Assembly: GCF_016907275.1 (NCBI RefSeq)
Contig: NZ_JAFBBP010000001.1
Span: 4,206,001-4,270,000 of the forward strand
Reading direction: 5' to 3'
Source: Micromonospora luteifusca
Lineage (GTDB): Bacteria; Actinomycetota; Actinomycetes; Mycobacteriales; Micromonosporaceae
Length of the DNA: 64,000 nt
Below the pieces are notes generated by a model, which did no database searches, had not been told where the DNA came from, and saw only the letters and a program-made list of their open reading frames with translations. Of the stretch, positions 55,014 to 63,578 are shown one piece after another; position 1 is the first letter of the stretch; each line of letters opens with the position of its first letter. Position numbers and translations under genes: made by a program.

Positions 55014-56225
55014 GTGACCGTGACCTCTGTGGAGTGCGCTCCCTGGCGGCTCGCCTGGGCCGAGCGCGAGAACCAGCGGCGGCAGCGCGCGTACCGGGAC
55101 GCCACCGACGCCTGGCAGCGCCGCAACGACCACCTGGGCCGGCTCCGCGTCGAAGCCGCCAGCTTCCTCGGGTGTACGCAGCCACGCACCGGCCTACCCG
55201 TGGACCTGGACGCCGACGAACTCGTCTTCCGCGTCGTGCCCAGCGCCAAGCTCGTCGAGGCCGAGGCGCGACACCTCCCCGGGCTGCCCGCTCCGGGCCC
55301 GTGCGACTTCGCTCCTACCTCGGATGAGGCGCTGCCGGCGGGTCTGCGAGTCGTCGACACGGGCATGGCAGTCGTGACCAGTCACCGGGTGGCGTTCGCC
55401 GGGAGTGAGCGTCGGCGCGAATGGACGTACGCGGACCTGGTCGGCGCCGCCCACCACCCCGACGTCCCGGTCACCCTGCTGCCCGACCACGGTCGGCTTT
55501 TCGGGCTGCTCGTCCCGGCCAACGCGGTGGTGAACTTCCGCTTCTATCTCGCCCTCGCGGCTGCCTCGGCTGCCGGGGACCGCGCTGAAGTGGCCACACA
55601 GCTCGACGCGCTGCTGGCCGCCCACCAGGACGCCCGGCCCACGCCGATGCCCGTGGCGGAGCCGGACGAGGCGCCGCTGACGGCGGTACGCCCCGACCGC
55701 CGAGCGCTCGGTGCCGCCGCCGTCGCGACGATGGTGTTCGCGACGCTCGGCCCCGGCGCTCTGGGGACCGGCGCCATGGCTCCTCAGGCGTTGGGATTGG
55801 AGCAGGCCGGGCCTGCGGCTGTGGCTGAAGCGGTCCTCGTCCCGGTCCTCCCCGTCGGGCCGGTCGCGCCGAAGGCCAGGGCCGGATCGGTCAGCCGTGC
55901 GATGCCGACCCGGCCTTCCGCCCCGTCGCCTGCCCGGCAGGTGGTGCTGGTGGCCCGACCGGTGGCCGTCCCGGTGGTGGCAGCACCCGACCCCTTGGCC
56001 GTCCCGCCTGCGGCCCCGGCAGCGCCCGTCAGCTCGATGCCGAACCCTGGCCCGGTGCCCACCACCGACCCGCCCAGGCCAGGCCTCCCGACGCCATCCA
56101 CCACGTCGGCCTCGCCGACGCCGACCGGGACGCCTCCGTCAGACGCGAGACTGCTGACGGTCTGCCTGGACCCGTTGCAGCTTCCACTGCTGGACCAACT
56201 GCTCTGCCCGTCGCCGGCGCCCTGA
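55014..56225 (+). CDS. Single-pass membrane protein, paralogue of the gene at 51806
   Basis: This 403-residue protein shares the N-terminal 220-residue architecture of its neighbour: AWQRRNDHLGRLRVEAASFLG, then DTGMAVVTSHRVAFAGSERRREWTYADLVGAAHHPDVPVTLL. One hydrophobic segment follows near residue 230 (RALGAAAVATMVFATLGPGALG). The long tail is rich in Val, Pro, Ala and Thr and lacks the six-Cys domain of the paralogue. It ends LTVCLDPLQLPLLDQLLCPSP with two Cys. The function is unknown; it may be a cell-surface protein. Confidence 0.7.
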   Translation: MTVTSVECAPWRLAWAERENQRRQRAYRDATDAWQRRNDHLGRLRVEAASFLGCTQPRTGLPVDLDADELVFRVVPSAKLVEAEARHLPGLPAPGPCDFAPTSDEALPAGLRVVDTGMAVVTSHRVAFAGSERRREWTYADLVGAAHHPDVPVTLLPDHGRLFGLLVPANAVVNFRFYLALAAASAAGDRAEVATQLDALLAAHQDARPTPMPVAEPDEAPLTAVRPDRRALGAAAVATMVFATLGPGALGTGAMAPQALGLEQAGPAAVAEAVLVPVLPVGPVAPKARAGSVSRAMPTRPSAPSPARQVVLVARPVAVPVVAAPDPLAVPPAAPAAPVSSMPNPGPVPTTDPPRPGLPTPSTTSASPTPTGTPPSDARLLTVCLDPLQLPLLDQLLCPSPAP

Positions 56226-56231
56226 TCCGAC

Positions 56232-56660
56232 TCAGTCCATGGCGCCGAAGTCAGGGACGGTCAGGCTGCCGTCCGGGGCGAGCGTGAAGCCGGGGTTCCA
56301 GGCGATCTCCCACAGGTTGCCGTCCGGATCGGCAAAATAGCCGGCGTAGCCGCCGTAGAACGTCTCCCGCGCGGGCTTGGTCACCGTGCCACCGGCGGCT
56401 GCCGCCGTGGCCATCACCTCGTCGACCTCCGCCCGGGAACGGACGTTCTGGGCCAGGGTCAGCGCACCGGTGCCGGGGCTGGCGATGCCAGCGTCAGCGG
56501 CCAACTTGTCGCGGTCCCAGAGGACCACGGCCAGACCGCCGGCCTGGAAGAAGACCGTCTCCTCGACCCCCTGGCCCTGCCAGCCGAGGTGCTCGTAGAA
56601 CGCCTTCGAACGCGCCACGTCCGTGACTCCCAGGGTGACCAGACTGATCCGCTGCTCCAT
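56232..56660 (-). CDS. VOC/glyoxalase-family protein
   Basis: This 142-residue protein has a VOC fold from paired beta-alpha-beta-beta-beta units: ISLVTLGVTDVARSKAFYEHLGW, FFQAGGLAVVLWDRDKL and FYGGYAGYFADPDGNLWEIAWNPGF. The C-terminal Glu in WEIAWN is the usual metal ligand. Metal and reaction are unknown (glyoxalase, dioxygenase or resistance protein). It converges on the membrane paralogue gene six bases away. A broken second VOC gene lies upstream on the same strand. Confidence 0.85.
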   Translation of the reverse strand: MEQRISLVTLGVTDVARSKAFYEHLGWQGQGVEETVFFQAGGLAVVLWDRDKLAADAGIASPGTGALTLAQNVRSRAEVDEVMATAAAAGGTVTKPARETFYGGYAGYFADPDGNLWEIAWNPGFTLAPDGSLTVPDFGAMD

Positions 56661-56680
56661 GGTCGTAACCTAACGCGCGA

Positions 56681-56764
56681 TCACTCGGGGGAGTGGCAGA
56701 CGGCCTCGACGTTGTTGCCATCCGGGTCGCGGACGAACGCGGAGCTGAAGTCATTGGGCGACAC
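56681..56764 (-). pseudogene. 3' remnant of a VOC-family gene
   Basis: On the minus strand this segment reads FSSAFVRDPDGNNVEAVCH and then a stop, the typical end of a VOC/glyoxalase protein. The rest of the gene (more than 90 residues) is missing. The homology stops where the toxin-antitoxin locus begins, so insertion of that locus is the likely cause of the truncation. Confidence 0.65.
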
Positions 56765-56793
56765 GCTCGCGAATGAAGCTTGTCGATAACCAT

Positions 56794-56823
56794 CCAACCC
56801 ATAGCATTAATGCTATGGGTTGG
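56794..56823. promoter_or_regulatory. 30-bp perfect palindrome over the toxin gene start
   Basis: The sequence is fully self-complementary around 56808/56809, with half-site CCAACCCATAGCATT. The ATG of the toxin gene (56815) lies in its right half. An operator here would be bound by the XRE antitoxin, alone or with toxin, to silence the operon. It may also contain the -10 region of a leaderless promoter. Confidence 0.7.
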
Positions 56824-57168
56824 GGTAGCGTGGAGCTGGAACCAGAGGTCCGAGACTGGCTGGAGGAACTACCAACCGCCGACTTCGCCCGAGCGGCGTT
56901 CTACATCGATCTCTTGGCTGGCCGAGGCGTACTGCTCGGCGAGCCGCACAGCAGACAACTCGACGGCAAGTTGCGTGAGCTGCGTTTTTATCTAGAGCGC
57001 GACGCGGTTCGCGTGACGTACTGGATAGCCTCCGACCGGAGGATCATCCTGCTCACGGTGTTTCGCAAGACGCGGATGCGGGAGGACCGGGAAGTCGAGC
57101 GGGCTCGCCGCGCATATGAGCGGTGCGTAGCGGAGCGGCACATTGTGAACGAGGGGGCAGAGCGATGA
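56815..57168 (+). CDS. RelE/HigB-like toxin (phage Gp49-like)
   Basis: This protein of about 117 residues has the Gp49/HigB pattern: VRDWLEELPTADFARAAFYIDLLAGRGVLLGEPHSRQLDGKLRELRF, VTYWIASDRRIILLTVFRKTRM, and a basic C-terminus. These toxins cut mRNA on the ribosome. ATG 56815 lies inside the 30-bp palindrome; an earlier ATG at 56773 would add 14 residues. The stop overlaps the antitoxin ATG (ATGA), the toxin-first order usual for HigBA. Confidence 0.82.
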   Translation: MGWGSVELEPEVRDWLEELPTADFARAAFYIDLLAGRGVLLGEPHSRQLDGKLRELRFYLERDAVRVTYWIASDRRIILLTVFRKTRMREDREVERARRAYERCVAERHIVNEGAER

Positions 57169-57464
57169 GTGATCGCCTGGACTGGAACGACCTACGCGAG
57201 CGCCGGATGGCGGAGCCAGGGGCGGCCGAGACCTACGAGGCCACCCGGATCGCCTTCGAGCTCGGTCAGGAGGTGCGCCACCTGCGTGAGGGGCACGGGT
57301 GGAGTCAGAGCCAGCTGGCGCACGCTGCAGGCATGACTCAGTCCGCGGTTGCCCGCTTCGAAGCAGGTGGGACTATGCCGACCCTGCCGGTTTTGGAGCG
57401 CCTCGCGCGCGCCCTGGACAGGAGGCTGGACGTCAGGTTCACGCCGAACGCCGACGCCGCCTGA
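57165..57464 (+). CDS. XRE-family antitoxin (HigA-like)
   Basis: This 99-residue protein has an XRE HTH: FELGQEVRHLREGHGWSQSQLAHAAGMTQSAVARFEAGGTMPTLPVLERLARAL. It neutralises the preceding toxin and probably binds the palindrome at 56794-56823. The start overlaps the toxin stop by four bases, so the two are translationally coupled. Confidence 0.85.
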   Translation: MSDRLDWNDLRERRMAEPGAAETYEATRIAFELGQEVRHLREGHGWSQSQLAHAAGMTQSAVARFEAGGTMPTLPVLERLARALDRRLDVRFTPNADAA

Positions 57465-57501
57465 CAGGGTGAGTCGTCCGGCCCGGTCTGGCCATGCGGT
57501 G

Positions 57502-57630
57502 CTACTTGCTGCGTGAGCGTAGGAACAGGATGACGACGATGGCGACCACGACGAGGGCGAAGAAGCCGATCAGCACCGGTGTGGCGACAGGCGACTTGGG
57601 TCCGCCAACTACGGCAAGATTCTCCAGCAT
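57502..57630 (-). CDS. 42-residue single-pass membrane mini-protein
   Basis: The frame runs MLENLAVVGGPKSPVATPV, one membrane helix (LIGFFALVVVAIVVILFL) and the basic end RSRSK. GGAG stands six bases before the ATG, and the length and charge pattern fit a real small membrane protein. It sits between the antitoxin gene and the PLD-helicase gene, on the same strand as the helicase and 81 bases downstream of its stop. It is not in any family I recognise. It could be a type I toxin-like or accessory peptide. Confidence 0.55.
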   Translation of the reverse strand: MLENLAVVGGPKSPVATPVLIGFFALVVVAIVVILFLRSRSK

Positions 57631-57711
57631 GTCGATCTCCGTGCAATAAGGAGGGCGCGAGGTCAGAACTATCCCTTCCCGAAATGCCCAGCGCGCAACC
57701 CGGTCATCGGC

Positions 57712-60700
57712 TTAAGCGGCGATCGTTCGAGCGGTGGCGTACACGTCAGCGGGTAGGGCGTGGCCGAGCTGCCAGAGAACCCGCATCGGCCGGTCGCCGG
57801 TGTGCGAGGCGTACGTCATGGTGCCGGCGTAGAGGTACGGCGGTGCGCCCAGGTCGCGGTCGGCGATGCGGGTCTCCCGCACGAAGAGATGCACCGCCGA
57901 GCCACCCGACGTGTAGCGCTGCCCGGTCGTCGACGCCGCCGAGGTGGTGCTCTGTGACTCCCACTGGAACAGCGTGTCGGTGATGGCCCGGTCGGCGTAC
58001 ATGGTGGTGGGGGAGTAGTGCGCCTCCGACTTGACCAGGGTGACGAAGAACAGGTCAGCCTGGGCGTCGGGCAGCCACTTCACCCCCTCACGCAGCGATC
58101 CGGGGTTGGTCATTCCGAAGGCGGCGCAGGCCTCATTGCGGCTGTACCGAGCATGCACCCGCAGCGGCACTGCACCCGGGGCAGCAGCCGGTGTGACCCG
58201 GTGGATGCGGTCCCGCAGCACCTCGGCGACCTGCCGTAACTCGGTGCAGCGCGCCGGCTCCTTCCACAAACGGGTCAACCGTTCGTCGCGCGTTGCCAGT
58301 GGTGCGTTCGGTCCCCAGAGGCTGAAGTGCAGCATGTCCAGCAGGCGCCCACTGCCCGCGTACACCGGCTCACCTGGCGCGGGCGGTCCGGCCGCGACCC
58401 GGGTCAGCAGTTCCAGCCGGTCGACGTCGTCGGTGTGCAGCATGCGACCGATGGCCCGGCCCAGTTCGCGGTCGTCCGGGCCGGGCGCGGACGACTCGAT
58501 GTCGGCGAGCCGCCGCAGACCGGTCCAGCCGCCGATGCTGGCCGACCGGTACACGTCCTCGATCTCCAGGCCGGTCTCGCGCAGGAACGTCGCCAGGCTG
58601 ACGTCGCCGAGCTGCCGCAGTTCGGACACCAGGCCGGCCTTCGAGGTGGGCAGCGCCGAACGCAGGTTGGCGAGCACGACGTCCTTGGCCACCCGGTCCA
58701 GCTCGACGTGACAGCCGCTGGGCAGGCTCGGGAAGTCGTCACGGACCGCCTCGGTGACCGCCCTCCGACTGACCCCGGTCAGGGCACGCCACCGCAGGTC
58801 GAACCGGAAGTTGGCGTGTTGCCCGCCGATGAAGTCGAGCACGGTCAGGCAGGGCTTGTCGTCGTCGAGGCGTAGGCCACGGCCGAGCTGTTGCAGGAAG
58901 ATCGTGGCGCTCTCGGTGGGCCGCAGCATCAGGATCGTGTCGACCATCGGCAGGTCGACGCCCTCGTTGAACAGGTCCACCGTGAAGAGCACCCGCAGCT
59001 TGCCCGCCTTGAAGTCCCGCAACAGCCCCGCCCGATCGGTGCCGGCCCGCGAGGTCACCGCCGCCGACGGCACGCCGCGCTCACTGAACCAGGCGGCCAT
59101 GAACTCGGCGTGCCCGATACTCACGCAGAACCCGAGTGCCCGCATCCGCCCGACGTCCACCTTGTCGCGCACCGCCCGCAGCACCGTCCGCGCCCGGGCA
59201 TCGTTGCCGGTGTAAATGGTGTTCAGCTGCGTCGGGTCGTAGCCCTGGCCGCGCTTCCAGGTGACGTGCGACAGGTCCACGTCGTCGTGCAGCCCGAAAT
59301 ACTGGAACGGCGCCAACAACTGCCGCTCCAACGCCTCCCACAGGTGCAGCTCAACAGCCGCGCGTCCGTCGAACCACCGACGCACATCGCCGCCGTCGGC
59401 CCGGTCGGGGGTCGCCGTCAGACCCAGGAGTACGCGGGGACGCAGCCGCTCCAACAGCCGCGCGTACGTGGGCGCCTCCGCGTGGTGGAACTCGTCGACG
59501 ATCACCATGTCGTACGCCTCGGGGTCGACCTCCCGGCGGTGTAGCGACTGGATGGAGGCGAAGACGTGCTTCCAGCCGTTCGGCTTCTCACCAGCGACGA
59601 GGGTTTCGCCGAAGCTGCCGTCACCCATCACCTGCCGGAACGTCGACAGGCTCTGTCGCAGGATCTGCTCCTGGTGGGCGACGAAGAGCAGCGAGTCGGC
59701 CTTGTTGGCGCGGTGCAGCCGGCGGTAGTCGAGAGCAGCAACGACCGTCTTGCCGGTGCCGGTGGCCATCACCACCAGGTTGCGCCAGCGGCCGTGCACC
59801 AGCCGTTCGGCGTCCAGGTCGGCCAGGATCTCCGCCTGATAGGGGTACGGGCGCACGTCCAGGTTCGAGATCTCGCTCGGCGCCTGGTCGCGGCGCTCAC
59901 CACTCAACGCGTGCCGTAGCCGCTCGGCGTCCCTGGCCGCGTCGTACGCCTCGAACGCCGGATCGTTCCAGTAGTCCTCGAACGTCGCCGTGAACGTGTC
60001 GATGACGTGCGGCTGCTCCATGTTCGAGATGCGGACGTTCCACTCCACGCCGTCCACCAGCGCGGTCTTCGACAGGTTCGACGAGCCGACGTACGCGGTG
60101 GTGGTCCCGTTGGATCGGCGGAACAGCCACGCCTTGGCGTGCAGGCGGGTGGTCCTCGTCTCGTACGACACCTTGATCTCGGCGCCCAGCTCGGCGAGTC
60201 GATCGAGCGCTCGTTGATCGGTGGCACCGAGATAGGTCGTGGTGATGACGCGGACTTTGCCGCCTCTGGCGATCAGCTCGCGGATGGCCGGCTCGACGAT
60301 GCGCAGGCCGTACCACTTGATGAACGCGCAGAGCAGGTCGACACTCTCGGCCGACGCCATCTCGTGGTTGACCTCGTGGCCGATGCGGGGCTGGTGACGG
60401 CCGTTGACGAGTAGGGCGCCGGTGGAGAGCGGGGTGGTCGGGCGCTGCGGGAAGGCTGGCAGGGCCGGTGGGATTGGCGGGGCGGCGATGGCGTGGAGCA
60501 GGTGCTTGGCGTCGGTTACCTGGTCCTGATCCGTCGCTGCCTTTGGGCTCAGGGTGGCGATTGCGCTGGCGATCTGGTTCGCCAGCTGGACCTGGTGGTG
60601 GAGCTTGTCGTCGCCACTGGGAATGGCTTGGAGGGCGCGGGCGGCCAGGGTGACGATGTGGCGGGCGAGTATGTGGTGGGCGTCGGCGGGGTCGAGTTTG

Positions 60701-60795
60701 TGGGGTTGGACCAGGGCGGGGTCGACGTGCTGGAGGCGGTCGGCCAGCTCACGGGTGATCAGGTGCTCGTACACACCCCGCTCAAGATCCGTCAT
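57712..60795 (-). CDS. PLD-nuclease/SF2 helicase/DUF3427 fusion protein
   Basis: This 1027-residue protein has an N-terminal helical region. A phospholipase D-like domain follows (RLHAKAWLF near 216-224 with HxK, then GSSNLSKT). The SF2 helicase core has motif I MATGTGKT near 343-350, DEFHH near 434, GLTATPDR and QQLGRGLRLDDDK. A C-terminal DUF3427-type domain completes it. Nuclease plus helicase in one chain is typical of anti-phage or repair proteins. ATG 60795 is preferred; an upstream GTG to 60849 exists. No ribosome binding site is visible. Confidence 0.85.
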   Translation of the reverse strand: MTDLERGVYEHLITRELADRLQHVDPALVQPHKLDPADAHHILARHIVTLAARALQAIPSGDDKLHHQVQLANQIASAIATLSPKAATDQDQVTDAKHLLHAIAAPPIPPALPAFPQRPTTPLSTGALLVNGRHQPRIGHEVNHEMASAESVDLLCAFIKWYGLRIVEPAIRELIARGGKVRVITTTYLGATDQRALDRLAELGAEIKVSYETRTTRLHAKAWLFRRSNGTTTAYVGSSNLSKTALVDGVEWNVRISNMEQPHVIDTFTATFEDYWNDPAFEAYDAARDAERLRHALSGERRDQAPSEISNLDVRPYPYQAEILADLDAERLVHGRWRNLVVMATGTGKTVVAALDYRRLHRANKADSLLFVAHQEQILRQSLSTFRQVMGDGSFGETLVAGEKPNGWKHVFASIQSLHRREVDPEAYDMVIVDEFHHAEAPTYARLLERLRPRVLLGLTATPDRADGGDVRRWFDGRAAVELHLWEALERQLLAPFQYFGLHDDVDLSHVTWKRGQGYDPTQLNTIYTGNDARARTVLRAVRDKVDVGRMRALGFCVSIGHAEFMAAWFSERGVPSAAVTSRAGTDRAGLLRDFKAGKLRVLFTVDLFNEGVDLPMVDTILMLRPTESATIFLQQLGRGLRLDDDKPCLTVLDFIGGQHANFRFDLRWRALTGVSRRAVTEAVRDDFPSLPSGCHVELDRVAKDVVLANLRSALPTSKAGLVSELRQLGDVSLATFLRETGLEIEDVYRSASIGGWTGLRRLADIESSAPGPDDRELGRAIGRMLHTDDVDRLELLTRVAAGPPAPGEPVYAGSGRLLDMLHFSLWGPNAPLATRDERLTRLWKEPARCTELRQVAEVLRDRIHRVTPAAAPGAVPLRVHARYSRNEACAAFGMTNPGSLREGVKWLPDAQADLFFVTLVKSEAHYSPTTMYADRAITDTLFQWESQSTTSAASTTGQRYTSGGSAVHLFVRETRIADRDLGAPPYLYAGTMTYASHTGDRPMRVLWQLGHALPADVYATARTIAA

Positions 60796-61400
60796 CCAGG
60801 AAAGGTAGACGAGGCCGGTGCGCGGATGCTGTCCCCTGCTAGGCGTCAAGCCTGATGTGTCAGTTCCCCGACAGAGGCTGTCCCCGGCCGGTGCCTCGCT
60901 CAGGGCTGGGCTACAGCCTCACGATCTACAACCTCCACCAGGCCAGGCCGCATCTCTACTGCGATGCAGCGTGGACAAAACATTGACCTCGTCGCCAATT
61001 GACAATGAAATGAGGCGGCTCGCCCGGGCTGATCGGGTGATCACAAGGGCTCCCGCTGACTGGACTCCTGCCGGTAATCTCCCAAACATGCCTTGTGTAG
61101 AGGTGCGAAGCGATGCTGGCTGGCTTCGGGGTGCCCACTGTCGAAGCGGCGAGCGTGATCGTCATTATGGTGGCCGACCCGCGGTTCGGACACAGCCGGT
61201 GATGGTGCTGACCACCGCTGCCCCAGCTCGTTGCTGTGGACCATCGCGCCCGATGACGAGGCCGACCAGCCGCGCTCGAATAATTGTCCCAGTTTGGCTT
61301 GCCGAACCATAAGCCCAAGCGTAGCGATGAAGGTGCGCAATCAACGCGATTGGCCGGATAATAGCGACATCCCATGCAACTTCGAGAGAGGCCCAGCCGG
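60796..61400. other. Gene-poor boundary region with composition shift
   Basis: I find no gene with good coding signals in these 605 bases between the helicase and the dual-ATPase gene. GC drops from about 61.0 kb onward, and AT-rich patches appear (AATTGACAATGAAATG near 61000-61015, AATAATTGTCCC near 61280). A short frame reading MLAGFGVPTVEAASVIVIMVADPRF at about 61112 may be a gene scrap. The promoter of the downstream operon must lie here. Confidence 0.5.
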
Positions 61401-63578
61401 ATGGATCATCGGCTTCGGTTCGCGCCGGAAATTCTGGCTCGTCTAGGCGAAGAACTAGTACCGCATGCCGACATTGGCATCATGGAGCTGGTCCGGAACG
61501 CATACGATGCTGACGCTACTAATTGCCATATTCGCTTGAAGGATGCTTCGAGTCCAGGCGGAACCCTCGTTGTGGAAGACAACGGCGATGGGATGACGGC
61601 AGAGCAACTCGCGCAGGGGTTCCTCTTAATCGGGAAATCGAGCAAATCGATGTCCACTCATACGGCTGGTAAACGACGTCGAGTGGGCGAGAAAGGGCTG
61701 GGTCGACTCGCGGCTCTCCGTCTCGGAACTAGGGTCACGGTCTCCACTCGATCTTCGGCTCAGCCTGGTCGTGAGCAAATACTTTCCATTGATTGGGACC
61801 GCATAGATTCAGCCGAGGCTGTTGAAGATGTCCCGCTTGTCGTGGATAGCCGACCGAGTAGCCTGGCGAAGGGCACTACCGTCACGATAAATGGTCTTCG
61901 CGACGCGATGAGCAGCAAAGACGCGGAAAGGCTCGCCCGGGCCTTGCTTCTCCTTACTGGACCCTTTGCGGAGAAATCAGATTTTCGTGTGCAATGCGAT
62001 GCTCCAGAGTTCGGAACTATCGCAAAACTCATGGATAAGCCTCCTGTGTCGCAGTTCGAGTTTAGATTGGTCGCCACGCTCGATAGTGAGGGACGTGCTG
62101 CCGCAACTCTATATAACTGGCGAGATGAAGCAGAATATACGGGGGATCACAACGACGTAGCTAAGTCGCGCACTGGGCGTAAAAAAAACGACGTTCCCGA
62201 GCGATTCTTCGCGCCCCCGGCGACCTTCGAAATGTGGATGTTCAACCTTAACCCAGGAGCTTCGAAGAAACTCCGCAACGTCCAGCAAAACACTGAGGAA
62301 ATTAAGCGCTGGTTACGTGTGGTCGGAGGCGTCCACCTATACCACCGGAGATTGCGGGTACAGCCCTACGGTGACGCCGGCAACGACTGGTTGGGAATTA
62401 ACCTTCGCCGGTCCTCGTCGCCAGAGGTAAGACCCTCGACTAACACCTCCGTCGGGCTGATACAGGTTGCCGATCCGGATAACCTTTTGAGACCTAAGAC
62501 GGATCGGGGTGGCTTCGTCGACACTATCGCATTCCTCGACCTGCAGGAATTTGCAAAGCGTGCCCTGGAATGGGTTGCCGAGCAGCGACTGGTACAGCGC
62601 GAACAGCGGCGCGTAGGTGCTGCGGCGAAGGCGCGGGACCGCGTTGAGGAGGCTGAGTCACGCTTCCAGAATCTAATAGACGCAATTAGTCCAGGGGATC
62701 CAGATACCCCGCCTTTGATTGAGGTTTCAAGTCCAGCGCTGATCGAGTCGTTCACGACCGAAGCTGCGGCCGTCTTCGCCACACAGAGGGAAGAGATAGA
62801 TGCCCTGCGTGAAGATCTACTCCTTTACCGATCTCTAGCAACCGTAGGGACGAGCACGGCGGTTTTCGCGCATGAGGCGCTGCGGCCTGCCGCGAGAATC
62901 ATTAACGAAGTTAAGACCGTGAGTAGACGCGTGAAGAAGCGTGTCCCGCCCAACGTCTATGAGCAACAGTTTGACGAACCCGTCGAAATAGCTATTGAGA
63001 GTGCGCGAACTCTGGAGACGTTCGCAAAGCTTCCATTGAGTTTACTTGAAAAGAAGAAGCGAGAAATTGCTGAAATCTCTGTGGATGTTGCTTGCAGCGC
63101 GATGGTCGCACTTTTTTCAAGGTACCTAGACGAACGATCAATCAAAGTCGACCTGGATTTGGGCGCGCCGCAGGCGAAAGTGCGTACCACAATTGCCGAT
63201 ATCGAGTCGATCCTCTCAAATCTTCTTGCGAATGCGGCCCACGCTTTTACACGTATGGACGCGGCCGATAGGGAGCGGCTCATCCGAATACGAACTCGCC
63301 TCGTATATGAGAATGCTGCCAATCAAATCGTCTTAACCGTAGACGACTCTGGTCCGGGGATCGACGGGATATCTCTGAAGGCTATCTGGCTTCCCGGCAA
63401 AACTACGAGGGATAACGGAACAGGACTGGGTCTCACTATCGTCAGAGATATCGTTGCAGATTTGAAGGGACGCAACGAGGCAAGGAGGCGCGGGGAGCTA
63501 GGGGGCGCGAGAATTATGGTCTGGTTGCCGACGAAGCCAGCCGAGGGCGAAGCTCCGCATGAAAAGAGGGTCTCCTGA
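61401..63578 (+). CDS. Protein with two GHKL ATPase domains (MutL/Hsp90-like plus histidine-kinase-like)
   Basis: This protein of about 725 residues has an N-terminal HATPase_c_3-type domain (MELVRNAYDADA with Asn33, VEDNGDGM with Asp60, GEKGLGRLAALRLG). A middle domain of about 300 residues and a coiled coil follow. The C-terminal histidine-kinase-like half has a possible H-box FAHEALRPAARI (His491), N-box SNLLANAAHAF near 606, DDSGPGID and GTGLGLTIV near 673. It overlaps a receiver gene. ATG 61401 (GAGAGG upstream) is chosen over ATG 61374. Low GC and several TTA codons mark it as acquired. Confidence 0.8.
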   Translation: MDHRLRFAPEILARLGEELVPHADIGIMELVRNAYDADATNCHIRLKDASSPGGTLVVEDNGDGMTAEQLAQGFLLIGKSSKSMSTHTAGKRRRVGEKGLGRLAALRLGTRVTVSTRSSAQPGREQILSIDWDRIDSAEAVEDVPLVVDSRPSSLAKGTTVTINGLRDAMSSKDAERLARALLLLTGPFAEKSDFRVQCDAPEFGTIAKLMDKPPVSQFEFRLVATLDSEGRAAATLYNWRDEAEYTGDHNDVAKSRTGRKKNDVPERFFAPPATFEMWMFNLNPGASKKLRNVQQNTEEIKRWLRVVGGVHLYHRRLRVQPYGDAGNDWLGINLRRSSSPEVRPSTNTSVGLIQVADPDNLLRPKTDRGGFVDTIAFLDLQEFAKRALEWVAEQRLVQREQRRVGAAAKARDRVEEAESRFQNLIDAISPGDPDTPPLIEVSSPALIESFTTEAAAVFATQREEIDALREDLLLYRSLATVGTSTAVFAHEALRPAARIINEVKTVSRRVKKRVPPNVYEQQFDEPVEIAIESARTLETFAKLPLSLLEKKKREIAEISVDVACSAMVALFSRYLDERSIKVDLDLGAPQAKVRTTIADIESILSNLLANAAHAFTRMDAADRERLIRIRTRLVYENAANQIVLTVDDSGPGIDGISLKAIWLPGKTTRDNGTGLGLTIVRDIVADLKGRNEARRRGELGGARIMVWLPTKPAEGEAPHEKRVS

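Noticed and set aside
61112..61201. Short plus-strand frame MLAGFGVPTVEAASVIVIMVADPRF in the island spacer
   Set aside because: It is possibly a gene scrap, but it has no ribosome binding site and no family match I can name. It is noted only as part of the gene-poor boundary.
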